DNA of 64,000 nucleotides from NCBI GenBank assembly GCA_029817715.1, contig JARUPY010000397.1:4960001-5024000 (forward strand), written 5' to 3'. Below are positions 47,540 through 57,759 of this stretch, piece by piece; position 1 is the stretch's first letter; each line of letters starts with the position of its first letter. The notes beneath the pieces were generated by a model, which made no database searches, had not been told where the DNA came from, and saw nothing but the letters and a program-made list of their open reading frames with translations. This stretch comes from Melastoma dodecandrum. Its lineage: Eukaryota; Streptophyta; Magnoliopsida; Myrtales; Melastomataceae. The position numbers were made by a program, and so were the translations under genes.

Positions 47540-47544
47540 ATCAT
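47540..47544. repeat. Target-site duplication of the Ogre array, right copy (ATCAT)
   Basis: Pairs with 7919-7923 and is followed at once by the resumed copia 2 gag sequence. Confidence 0.93.
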
Positions 47545-48485
47545 TGGTGGAAGTGAGACGACCCCACTGGAGGAGGATGCTACTACTCTGAGAAAATGAC
47601 GGATTAAAGGCAGGGAAGGCCATGTTCATCATAAAGACCACCATAGAGAAGGAAATGCAGGAGCATATAAGGTACGCCGTTACACCAAAGGATGCTTGGG
47701 ATATACTAGTATCTAGGTTCTCGAAGAAGAATGATATGAGGCTTCAATTGCTAGAGAATGATTTGTTAGCAGTTAGACAAGGAGAATTAGGAATTAATCA
47801 GTTCTTCACAAAAGTAAAGTCTATCTGCCGGGAGATTTCAAAACTAGAACTAGGATCCAGGATTAGTGATGATAGGACGAGGAGGATAATTATCCATGGA
47901 TTACGTCCAGAGTATAGGGGATTTATCACGGCAGTGCAAGGATGGCCCACGCCACCGTCGTTAGAAGATTTAGAGAATTTGCTATCTAATCAGGAGACGC
48001 TAGAGTTGGCGGGCGTAACTTTGAAAAATGAAGAAGATGCCTTATATAATAATAAGGGGAGAAATTTTGCTAAAACTAAGAGGGGTGAGGAGAGAAGATT
48101 CCTACAAGGCAGAAGAAGTGGGCGACATAAGCAACAACCGAATAGACCACAACAGGAGAAGAGAGTAGGCAAACCAGCTCGGCGGAAGGATGCAGAATGC
48201 TTCAACTGTGGTAAGAAGAGGCATTATGCAAGAGATTGCTGGTCTAGAAAAAAGAATGTGGAAGGAAATGCTACCACGTTAATCTATCATGACGGAGATA
48301 AATCTGAAGATGAGTGGAACCTTGAAGCATCTCTCGCTGTAATGGAAGAAAAGCAGCTGTTGGAAGACCAGGCTCTTGCAGTAGTTCACAATAACTCTGT
48401 GAACTATGCAGAGAACTGGATATTTGGCTCAGGGTGCTCCAACCATATGACAAGAGACAAGGAGAAGCGGCAAGAGTTGTCATAA
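47545..48485 (+). pseudogene. copia 2 gag-protease, 3' piece
   Basis: Gag resumes after the Ogre insertion with a stop near 47596, then is open from 47622. It contains a UBN2-type Gag (AWDILVSRF, LRPEYRGFITAVQGW), a zinc knuckle CFNCGKKRHYARDC (~48199-48240) and the protease start. The protease motif reads FGSGCSNHMT where DSG is expected, so the catalytic Asp is lost. The frame ends at 48485 at a stop, followed by recognisable but shifted protease sequence (VSANNSRLPIAHVGKT type). Confidence 0.9.
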
Positions 48486-51450
48486 TATAAAGGCCAACGA
48501 GTCGTCGTCAGCGCCAACAACTCCAGACTGCCCATCGCTCATGTCGGGAAGACTGTTATAGCCACCGATGACGGTTCCAACAAGGTGCAACTATAAGGAG
48601 TCTACCATGTCCCTGGAATAAAGAAGAATCTTCTGTCAGTAGCCCAACTAACAGTCCTAGGCAACTTCGTGTTGTTCGGGCCAGAAGATGTGAAGGTTTA
48701 CTGTGAGTTGAAGTTTTCAGGAACATCGTTCATGGAAGGGCGGAAGGTTAACTCTATCTACGTCATGTCTGTAGAATCTGCATACGTAGATACGTAGATA
48801 GAGTAAGAACGAGACAGGGGATCTCTGGCATGAGAGGCTTGAGCACGTTGGCTACCACAAGTTGAAGGGTATGATGAGTAAAGATATGGTGAAGGGCCTT
48901 CCACAGTTGAAGGTGAATGTCGACAATATCTGTGTTAGCTGCTAATATGGAAAAGCACATCAGCTACCATATGAAGAGTCCAAGTATAGGGTAGATGAAC
49001 CACTCTAGCTAATCCACTCCGATGTGTTCGGTCCAATGAAGCATCCATCAGTAGGTGACCATAATTGATGACTACTCCAGGTATGTCTAGGTAGACTTTA
49101 TGAAAAGAAGTCGGAGGTCCTACAGAAATTCAAAGAGTTCAAGATCAAGGCGGAGAGCGATTTGCAGATGAAGGTAAAGTGCCTACGTACTGACAACGGG
49201 GGAGAATATACCTCTAGGGAGTTTGCAGAATACCTAAAGGAGAACAAGATAAGACGACAGTTGACTTGTCCCCACACGCCCCAACAGCATGGTGTTGTAG
49301 AAAGAAAGAATAGGCATCTTGCAGAAGTATGCAGAAGCATGTTGCACGCCAGAAATATCCGAGAAAGGTATTGGGCAGAGTGCATGAAAATAACTGCAAA
49401 TATTGCAAATAGGCTACCGCAAGCTCGCCTTGACTTCAAGACTCCATTCGAGTTACTATGGAAGATGAAGCCTATAGTGAGCCACTTTCGAATCTTTGGG
49501 TGTGTATGCTATGTGTTTATCTTAATCACCTACGAAGTAAGTTCGATAAGAAGGCGACCAAGTGTATCTTCATAGGATAAGACACATAGAGAAAAGGATG
49601 GAGATATTGTGATCCTACGACCAACAAGTACACTGTATCAAGGAACGTCGTTTTCGATGAAGCAACTTCTTGGTGGCCGCCTTCAACAATAGAAGGAGAC
49701 AAGGAGCACATGAAACAGAGGGAGCAAATAACCTTAAAACCAACTGTTGAGGAAAGTGAAGAAGGGCCTTCTACAACAAGGAATAACGACACGGAATAAG
49801 AGATGCCCTGACAAACAGGAGTGTACCAGAGGTCCTCTGAAGAAAATGCAGTGGAAGAAGAAACTAGTGATGGGACAACACCGTTGAGGAGATCCACAAG
49901 ACAACGAAAACCTCCAACACGGTATATAGATGGTGCCCTTGCTGAAGATGTTGATCCACAAGAGCCATCCACATATGAAGAAGCATCAAAACTCAAGGTA
50001 TGGCAAGAAGCGATGCAAGAAGAGATTCGAGCTTTAGAAAAAAACCAGACATGGGACCTGGTTCCCAAACCTAGCGAGGTCAGATCCATATCCTACAAAT
50101 GGGTGTATAAAGTGAAGATTCGCCTAGATGGTTCAATAGAAAGATACAAGGCTCATTCGTTGCTCGAGGATTTTCACAGTAGTATGGCTTGAACTACGAC
50201 GAGACATTTAGTCCAGTTGCAAAGATAACAACTGTTAGAGTACTACTCGCCTTAGTAGTAAGTAAGTGCTGGAAGCTCTGGCATGGATGTAAAGAACGCC
50301 TTCCTACATGGAGAGTTTGATCGAGCAATCTATATGGAGCAACCACAGGGATTTGCAAACAAGGATCATCCTAATCATATTTGCAAGCAATGGAAAGCAT
50401 TAGACGGAATAAAGCAGGCGCCAAGAGCATGGCATGGCAATATTGCAGAGTTCCTAGTCCAAAGTGGATATACTCTCTCTGTCCCTGACTCCAGCCTCTT
50501 CATAAAAATTAAAAGAGAGAAGATCGCAGTAGTGCTCGTGTACGTGGATGATCTTATCATCACAGGAGATGACGACACAGAGATTAAGCAGGTCAAGGAG
50601 AATCTCTCAGTATGCTTCCACATGAAAGAGCTCGGAGAATTGAAGCATTTCTTGGGATTTGAAGTCAATCGAGTTCTAGAAGGCTTGTTCCTATGTCAAG
50701 GAAAATATGGAAGGAGCTGCTAAAGAAGTATGGAATGCTTGAGTGTAAGCCGATATCGACGCCCATCGAGTTCAATGCCAAACTCAGTGCTAATGAAGGC
50801 AAAGATCTTGAAGAGCCAACGATGTACCGTCAGCTGGTGGGAAGTCTAATATATCTTACACATACAAGGCCAGATATATCATACGCAGTCGGGCTAGTAA
50901 GCAGGTTTATGCAATCTCCAAAGAAACCTTACCTAGAAGCAGTCCGTCGGATACTAAGGTATGTTAAGGGCACCTTTGATTATGGAATACTCTATAAAAG
51001 AGAAGAAGGCTGCCAACTCGTCGGGTATTGTGATGCGGACTATGCCGGAGACCGCGACACTAGAAGGTCAACAACAGGCTATGTATTCACTGTCGCAGGG
51101 GGATCAATCTCATGGTGCAGTAAGCATCAACCAACAGTATCACTATCAACGACAAAAGCAGCTACCGCAACTCAGGAAGCAACGTGGCTTGTGCAACTTA
51201 TGACAGGTCTTCACAAGCAAACTGAATATCAGTACCTCTATCATGCAACAACCGTTCTGCTATCCAACTAGCTGAAAATCCAGTATTCCATGCGAGAACC
51301 AAGCATGTCGAGGTTCACTATCATTTCTTACGAGAGAAGGTGCTACAAGGGGAGATCAAGTTACAATACATCGGAACAGAAGACCAACCGGCAGACATCT
51401 TCACACAAGGACTTAATGCAAGCAAGATCGAGGACTTTCGATCATAACTT
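48486..51450 (+). pseudogene. copia 2 integrase, reverse transcriptase and RNase H, broken
   Basis: In shifted frames: GAG-pre-integrase (~48600-48960), an integrase core ending with KCLRTDNGGEYTS and TPQQHGVVERKNRHL (49162-49440), the start of RT (WQEAMQEEIRALEKNQTWDLVPKP, within 49821-50192), RT with [13 protein letters not shown] (50283-50723), and RNase H with [22 protein letters not shown] (50693-51271) continuing in another frame to ~51440. At least six frameshifts or stops interrupt it. It is in the plus orientation and sits just before the polypurine tract and 3' LTR. Confidence 0.9.
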
Positions 51451-51474
51451 GGCATGATAACAAGAGTAAGTCGG

Positions 51475-51487
51475 TGTTGAGGGGGAG
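51475..51487 (+). other. Polypurine tract of copia 2
   Basis: TGTTGAGGGGGAG immediately before the 3' LTR. Confidence 0.8.
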
Positions 51488-51860
51488 TATTCGAATATCA
51501 ACACCTTCTAGATTATTCCTAAATAGTGTATCTAGATTTTTCTTAGCCTTAGATATTTTCTTAGAAAAATCTAGGTTCTTCTAAATATTTAGATATTTCC
51601 ACTAGATATTTTTATTCTTATTGTGCATTTTGGACCACAAAATCCATGGAATTCCCAACTATAAATAGGGGTGGGTTCCTTCCATTTTATATCAAAAAAT
51701 CTTCAAGTACCAATAAGAGATATAGGGTAGAGAAGTCCTCTAGTTCTCCTCATCTTCTCATATTCCTCTTTGTCTTTCCTTTTAAGTTTGGGCAGGGTAG
51801 AGTTAGTTCAACCTTTGGCAACTAACTTAAGCCAGGAGTCCGAAGGTCGTGGGTTCAACA
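51488..51860 (+). repeat. 3' LTR of copia 2 (373 bp)
   Basis: Starts TATTCGAATATC and ends gggttcaaca. Unlike the 5' LTR it keeps a good TATA box, TATAAATA at 51660-51667, pointing toward the RIN4-like gene. Confidence 0.9.
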
Positions 51861-51865
51861 TATGT
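51861..51865. repeat. Target-site duplication of copia 2, right copy (TATGT)
   Basis: Pairs with 7202-7206. Confidence 0.85.
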
Positions 51866-52530
51866 TGTATGTATGCACTCAATTGGGGGATGTGAAATAT
51901 AACTTGAATAAACATAAACAACCAGTTTTTCCAAGCACAGACATGTCGACAAGATTGATGGTAACACGAAAAAACAAAAGACTATTCAGACAGGAAGACA
52001 AAGAAAACCGTCCAAGTCAAACTTTAGGACATCAAAACACATGCTCCTAATTTTTAACTGCTACAAGTTCTTGATTAAGGTTTGGTTGTTGGAGACTTGA
52101 CGTAGACACACCTTCTGTTGCCAACATTTTCATTCCCAAATCTAAGGCATGTTTGCCCTTTGTTAACCCGACTCATAACACGAGCAGTTTGCCCGCCGAT
52201 GACTTCTAAACCTCCTGGAGATCCCAAGTTCGTTCGAGAGATCCCCTCCGGCCTCATGTGTTTGCGACGCGCTAGGACTTCTTCGCTACAAATACGAAAA
52301 AGGAGGGCTGGTAGGGTGATTTGGTGTAAGATGGGGATTAGGAAATAATAATGGTCAAGCATTGACCGAGTTAATTACATGTGTATGTGTATGTTTTATG
52401 CGGGTGAAATGAAGGTCAACTCCTTCTAGGTCTTTCCGTGTGGAGACATATTCAAAATTCTGGAACCAAAATGAATTAAGACCATTTCCTTCTTACAGAC
52501 TACAAAATTTGGTAATTACCTTCTCCCTCT
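51866..52530. other. Intergenic DNA upstream of the RIN4-like gene
   Basis: No recognisable gene. Open stretches at 52075-52362 on both strands match nothing I know. This interval is the whole distance between the copia 3' LTR and the RIN4-like promoter. Confidence 0.5.
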
Positions 52531-52540
52531 TTATATATTC
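52531..52540 (+). promoter_or_regulatory. TATA box of the RIN4-like gene
   Basis: TTATATATTC after a pyrimidine-rich run, about 120 bp before the start codon and followed by a C/T-rich leader typical of plant 5' UTRs. Confidence 0.6.
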
Positions 52541-52659
52541 CCCAACAATCATCCCCACCTTCCCTTCCCTAGGCATCAAAGATCGTCCCAGTTCGACGTC
52601 CGTCCTTCCCATCATCGTTTTCACTTCTTAAGCTCAAAGCTTTCGCGGCTTATCCCCTG

Positions 52660-53742
52660 ATGGCGGTGAGTACTTCTTTCTAGACATGGCTTCCTCTTCT
52701 TTTAAGGTGTTTAGATTAAGGACTCACTTGTTGGCGCGGTTTTTCGTTGTCCGCAGCAACGTCCTCATGTACCGCAGTTTGGTAAGTGGGACAGCGCTCA
52801 GAACACTGCGTACACGGTCTACTTTGATCAGGCGCGCAAGGGACGTACTGGTGGCAGGGTAATCAACCCGAACGACCCCGAGGAGAACCCCGATTTACTG
52901 CCGAGGGACGCAGCAGCCCCTGAGGTTCGAGCCCCTGCGCCTCAAGCTCCTCGCCGGGAGAGGCCGATCCAACCAGTGCGGGATGACGCGGGAGGGATGA
53001 ACCGGTACAACGAGGTGAGGGGGCACCGTGTGCCAGCAAGGGGACGAGGGGGAAGCGCCGGCTCGGAGCACAGCATCGAGAGGTCGCCGATGCACCCCAG
53101 GGCGAAAGCACCAGCCAGGGTCGGGGGAGGAGTCGGAGTTGGGTTAGAGTCTCCATCATGGGAGGAACAGAAGAAGGGTCGTACAAGGGGAGGCCAGACG
53201 ACCCCGGAGCGTACAGCAGGTACAGGGGCGGCGGTGCCGAGGTTTGGGGAGTGGGACGTGAAGAACCCGTCGGCGGGGGAGGGTTACACGGACATCTTCA
53301 ACAAGGTGAGGGCAGAGAGGGAGAGGGGACCGTCGGACACGCCAGGCCGCGATGCGAACCATAACAACAACGGGAGGAACCATCAGTCGGGGTACGCACG
53401 GAGGCCGGCCAACGACTCCCAGAAGGTAAAATCCCCCTCATTTTCATTATTTAAAATAGGATCTAATTATTAGCTACAAAAATTAGCCGTGTTTCGTAAC
53501 TAAAATGATTTAGTAGTAAGTAAAAAAAAAATTAAACGTCGAGAAGATGAAGACCGTATGGATGAGATAGAAAGGGTTAAGAAGCTAACAATTTTGACTT
53601 TGGGAGAGCCATCCATGATTAGGACAATCCTCAAGTTGTCATATATTTTTTTGTCCTTTTTTAAACGTATTCTTTTTACTTATTTATTTTTTATTTTGGG
53701 TTTAAATTCATGCAGGTTGGTTGCTTCTCGTGGTGTTGTTGA
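52660..53742 (+). CDS. RIN4: RIN4-like protein with two NOI domains (three exons)
   Basis: RIN4 is a plasma-membrane immune regulator targeted by bacterial effectors and guarded by resistance proteins. Exons: 52660-52665 (MA, donor GTGAGT), 52757-53425 (acceptor ccgcAG, donor AAG|GTAAAA) and 53716-53742 (acceptor catgcAG), giving 233 residues; Arabidopsis RIN4 has 211. The N-terminal NOI domain contains VPQFGKW (7-13) and YTVYFDQARKGRTGG; the C-terminal one contains VPRFGEW (162-168) and GYTDIFNKVR. Both fit the VPxFGxW site cleaved by AvrRpt2. Ser174 and Thr180 align with the phosphosites S160 and T166 of Arabidopsis RIN4. The C-terminus VGCFSWCC carries Cys residues expected to be palmitoylated. 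The tiny first exon is typical of the family. AATAAA at 54001 and 54025 may serve polyadenylation. The open frame supports a functional gene. Confidence 0.9.
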
Positions 53743-55482
53743 GTTTGAAGGCGACGACAAAAGAAGGGTATTCTTTTTTTTTAATGCATTTAATATTCAG
53801 GGGGAGAGTATGGCTCTTTTATTTTAATCTTCTTTGGGATGGAGGGAGGGAGGAGGAGGGTGGGATTTATTTTGTTATTCGATTTCATTCTTCAATTATC
53901 TGTTTAAGTTTATGATACAGCGTTGGCTTTTGTACTAATTAAGAAAAATTGTATGATAATTATGTATTTGGATGGAGGTTTTATCATTTATATATTAAAC
54001 AATAAAATTTCTGCAGTTTTGTTCAATAAAGTTTTGGGATTGTCTGGGTCTGGTTTGGTATGGCATGTTGTGATGGTGATGGCTAATAAAATATTATTGT
54101 GGAAATCACCATCAGCCTTTCCTCATCGAATTGTGTACTAAATATATGCAATTGTCCTAGCGGAAGTAGTTACATTTTATATTTGACAAGATATGAAAAT
54201 AATCTCGAATTCAATTTCAGGAGTTGCTTTTTGTGTAGTTGTCTTTCTCGTTTAGGGGAAAGCCTTTTGGAAACTATGAATGGGTTTTACCTCTAGTAGC
54301 AGAAGTCGACCAGGATGGACTGCACGACCACGGCCAGCGGAATCGCACTTAATTTTCCAAACATCTATGAAATGCTCTTAAATCCAAATCCTTTCGCCTT
54401 CACTTCTTCTCGCTGCTTTATACCCATTTCCCCACCATGCAATCCACCTCCCTAGCTACCTTTTTTTCGTCCTTCGGATATTGTTGACCACATGATCAGT
54501 CCCTCACCAGGTCACCGTCGCTTATGATGACAGTCGGGTATACGCCGAGGTGGATGCTGAAGATAGGGGAGTTGATGGAATCGGAAAAGGAAGCTAGGAC
54601 CTTACAAAATGGTGTGTGCCCCCCCAAGGAGATGGAAGGAATTTCTGGGATACTGTATAGTTATTGATCGAGACTAAATCTACCAATAATGTAAGCAGCT
54701 CAAACTTCAATTAAAATACAAAAGGATTCACTCGTTTAGTACAGCAAACCACATTACCTCACAAGAGGCAACAGCTGTTCGGGCATGTAAAGCTGTGGAG
54801 TCCCCCGGGAGCAGATGAAATATGCAGTCTGTTATCGTATGAAAAACATGAGGTTTTTGTACAAATCACTGCCGACATATATGCAAAGGAACGACCCTGG
54901 TGAAACTGCTAGCATTACTAAAAAACATACATTACAAAGTAATCATCAAACCGTCCACAAATGACCTTTAAGGTTGTTAGCCTTCCGTAACAAGATATTT
55001 TCTTCTCGTGAACTTGCAGGGCATTGATTGTTAAAAACAACCGGGTTTATATCGAATCCTTTCCACTGTTAAGCTGAGAATGTCAAAACTTGGAAGGCAC
55101 AATACTAGCAACACAACATAATTAAAAATATCACTTCACTAGCTGAAACTCATGCTTGCATCGGCGGAACCAGGGCAAAACCAGCTGCTAATATGATATC
55201 TCCGTACTGTGATGCTTTCTAAATCAGTGTCCAATGCAATGGAATAAACCAAAACCATTCTAGACATGGAATGAAAGTGCAGCTTCATAACTCAAGGCTG
55301 AAAAAGAAGATGAAGCAAACAAAAAGTTCTGCCGAAAACAATCAGCTAGAAAGCTCCTACAAATGAATAGCTATAAAGAGACTTACTTTAGGAAATGAAA
55401 CAATCAGAAAGGTACGACACAAGATCATTAATCACATTTTTATGGTTCTACAATTAGCTGCAACGAGAGTTCAGTGTGTACC
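53743..55482. other. RIN4-like 3' region and intergenic DNA
   Basis: The first ~290 bp are probably 3' UTR. Beyond that the sequence is AT-rich with short open stretches. 54300-54660 is more GC-rich and exon-like but matches nothing I recognise. Confidence 0.45.
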
Positions 55483-56560
55483 TCAACGATTCTTTTTAAA
55501 AGAAGAAAATGGTTCATGCTTCGTTCTCTCTGTGAAGTTTTTACTCACATCTTCCGGATGATGGACCTCAGAGCCCAGCCCAAGCTCATGTGGGGTGTGG
55601 GCTGACTTCTGTCCCCTGATGCTCGAGAATATCTGAAACGTGGAGACAAAACATGGGGAATAAGTTACATTACCGGACAAAATATGTTGTTACCCTGACC
55701 ATCTGTTACATTTTTATGATTCATCTGTCTTCTTCTTCATCATTTTCCTCTTCTTCGTCGACCCTCATCTTATTTCAGAGTCTCAGATCTAATCCTTCAA
55801 GGGAGACACGAACACATCCCAGAACATCGACTTCTCATCGCCTGCAGCCGGTGACCCTGTGCACCCATTCAGACTCTGCATGACAGGCCACCAAATAAAT
55901 AAGCAAACAAGGGAAAGTTTGTGTTATATTAACATTTTCTGCAGTTAAAGGCGCGTCCGGTGCCAGCCTAAGCCGGACGCCCCGCCACGCCTAATTCCCG
56001 CCCACATACTTCTCGTCCATGCCCTCTGTTTGAATTAACAATGTGATTCCTACTAGCCTTCTATCTTGTCCCACAGTGATGAGGACATGATTCTTCCAAG
56101 CTAGTGAGTGATCCAACTCATAGCCTATGTCCATCTTATATAGTTCTAATTCTGCAATAAAACGTAAAAGCATCCAAGAATAAAAAAAAAATCAAACTTC
56201 GGTTCCAACGTATCAATCAAAACCGATAAAATTAGTCAATGACATTTATTTCTACAAAATTTTAATTTGACCTTTTGACATTATATAAGGCATGTGCTTC
56301 ACATGATATGCTCCGGAGGGGTTTGGAGAACTCCGAATTGCATGAAGCCTGCGAAAGCGTGCAATCAGGGCTCAGTCCGGGGGGGAGACATGTTGCCGAA
56401 TACTAGAATCCGGCGGTTCCACCTTTGCCAGTCTCTCGAGGTAAGCCACTTTCCACGGCGGGAGCAAGTCGGTCCGATTCCTCGGTTGGAAGCCGCCAGT
56501 CACAATGTCCACCGCATAGTCCATGCCCATGGCAGCCCGATTAGGTAGGAATCTGTCCAT
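55483..56560 (-). pseudogene. CDC20/FIZZY-like WD40 gene, decayed
   Basis: CDC20 activates the anaphase-promoting complex. On the minus strand, in correct order: MDRFLPNRAAMGMDYAVDIV with KVAYLERLAKV (56560 to ~56420), matching the conserved DRFIPNRSAMDFDYAHYML...EAYRKQLAE N-terminus; SLAWKNHVLITVGQD (56151 to ~56010, acceptor ttattgcAG), matching the SLAWNNHILTTGGMDG repeat; NGCTGSPAAGDEKSMFWDVF (55875-55789), matching the last repeat [20 protein letters not shown]; and a tail ending KHEPFSSFKKNR (stop at 55483), like the EPF...RIR end. Several WD40 repeats are missing and stops separate the pieces, so this is a relic. The pieces still carry splice-like borders. Confidence 0.72.
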
Positions 56561-57750
56561 CTTCAACAAAATCAACAACCCAAAAAAGAAAAGAAGAAAA
56601 CAACTTCAAAAAAGAAAATTCGAAAACCACAGACTCGGAAGAAAAATAAGAATAAACCTGACGGAAATGAAACCCTGGATATCTTTACGTTTCTATTTGG
56701 AAGACTAGGAATGTTAAGTAATGATGTTAGAGAAAAAAAATATTTTGCCATAAATTTTTAAAATTTATTGAAGAATACTTCTGACATCGAGTTTGATTCC
56801 TTTTAAGTAATTTGGTATTTTTAATAAACAGATACTTTAGGAAAAGAGGTGTTTTTATCGATATGATGTTTTTTTAAACGCGGAGTACTCAAACTTTCTT
56901 AATACGAACTTAATGTTAAAAATAACGAGTTTTATAATATGAAAAATTTTAAAAGTCAATACCTTATTTCGTTTTCAGCCAACATTGCTTCGAAGAAAGT
57001 CTTAAGAGGACGTCTTCTTGGACGAACTCAAACGAGTTATATTCGTTTAAAAATATTGGTTTGCAAGCTATTTTGTAAAATGATGTTTTAGTTTCAAAAT
57101 TTCTTGACTAATGCTATTAAATCGGTGTTTAAAAAAATAATTTTGTATTTTTAGAAAATCTTTAAATCGGTGTTTCAAATCCATAATTTTTTGGGACGAA
57201 ACACGAATTTAGAGACATGAGTGGATACAACGATGTTCCCGATTATTTACATGGCGAGTTCCAGGTTCGTTTTCTTTTATAAGACTTTGTGTGAAAAGAA
57301 AGCATTTGCCAAAATTAAATAAAATGGAAACGTTTAACCGACAAAATTATAATAACCGTTTGAATAGAAAATATTTTGTGAAATAAGAAGATAAACTTTA
57401 AAATATTCCTCACATAACTTAAAAATACGACTAAATCGAAGAATTTTAAAAATTATTGAATTAGGTGTGGAAGAATTTTAAAAATTATTTTCTTATTTTC
57501 AAGAATATTTTTTGGTAAGAAATTATTTTAGAGATTATATGGGAAAAACAAAAAGAGATGGCCCACAAAGACAAATACTCCACCCACTCAGCAAAATGAT
57601 CCATTCACAAATTACCCACCAACCCCCCGATCCCTCCAATACAAAACCTCCTCCTCGCCCCCTCACACTTCCATTTCCATTTCCTCGCACCGGTGCAACC
57701 CAAAGGATTTATAGCATTTTTTTTTGTTCCTCCCTATCATTCCCCTTCAA
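56561..57750. other. AT-rich intergenic DNA upstream of GTP cyclohydrolase I
   Basis: Long A/T-rich stretches without a gene. The last ~150 bp become C/T-rich (57600-57700), as in a plant 5' UTR or core promoter. Confidence 0.5.
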
Positions 57751-57759
57751 ATGAAGTGA
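57751..57759 (+). promoter_or_regulatory. Two-codon upstream ORF touching the GTP cyclohydrolase start
   Basis: ATGAAGTGATGG: the uORF Met-Lys-stop ends in TGA, whose final A is the first base of the main ATG (57759). Such an overlap could let ribosomes reinitiate and would tune translation, if transcription starts upstream of it. Confidence 0.45.

Larger units (their letters stand above)
7207..51860 (+). mobile_element. Ty1/copia LTR retrotransposon 2, split by the Ogre insertion
   Basis: LTRs at 7207-7550 and 51488-51860 share most of their sequence, and a 5-bp duplication TATGT flanks the whole. Removing the inserted Ogre array (7924-47539 plus one ATCAT) leaves about 5.0 kb, a normal copia length. 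The gag reading frame breaks off at 7923 and resumes at 47540, which proves the nesting. Both LTRs start TATT and end CA, so the ends are TA...CA rather than TG...CA, a known rare class mostly among copia elements. Frameshifts, stops and a lost protease Asp make it non-autonomous. Confidence 0.92.

Noticed and set aside
52075..52362. Overlapping open frames on both strands upstream of the RIN4-like gene
   Set aside because: Neither resembles a known protein and no splice or promoter context supports them.
57215..57255. Plus-strand exon-like MSGYNDVPDYLHGEFQ followed by GT
   Set aside because: Only 16 codons in AT-rich DNA, with no partner exon and no recognised family.
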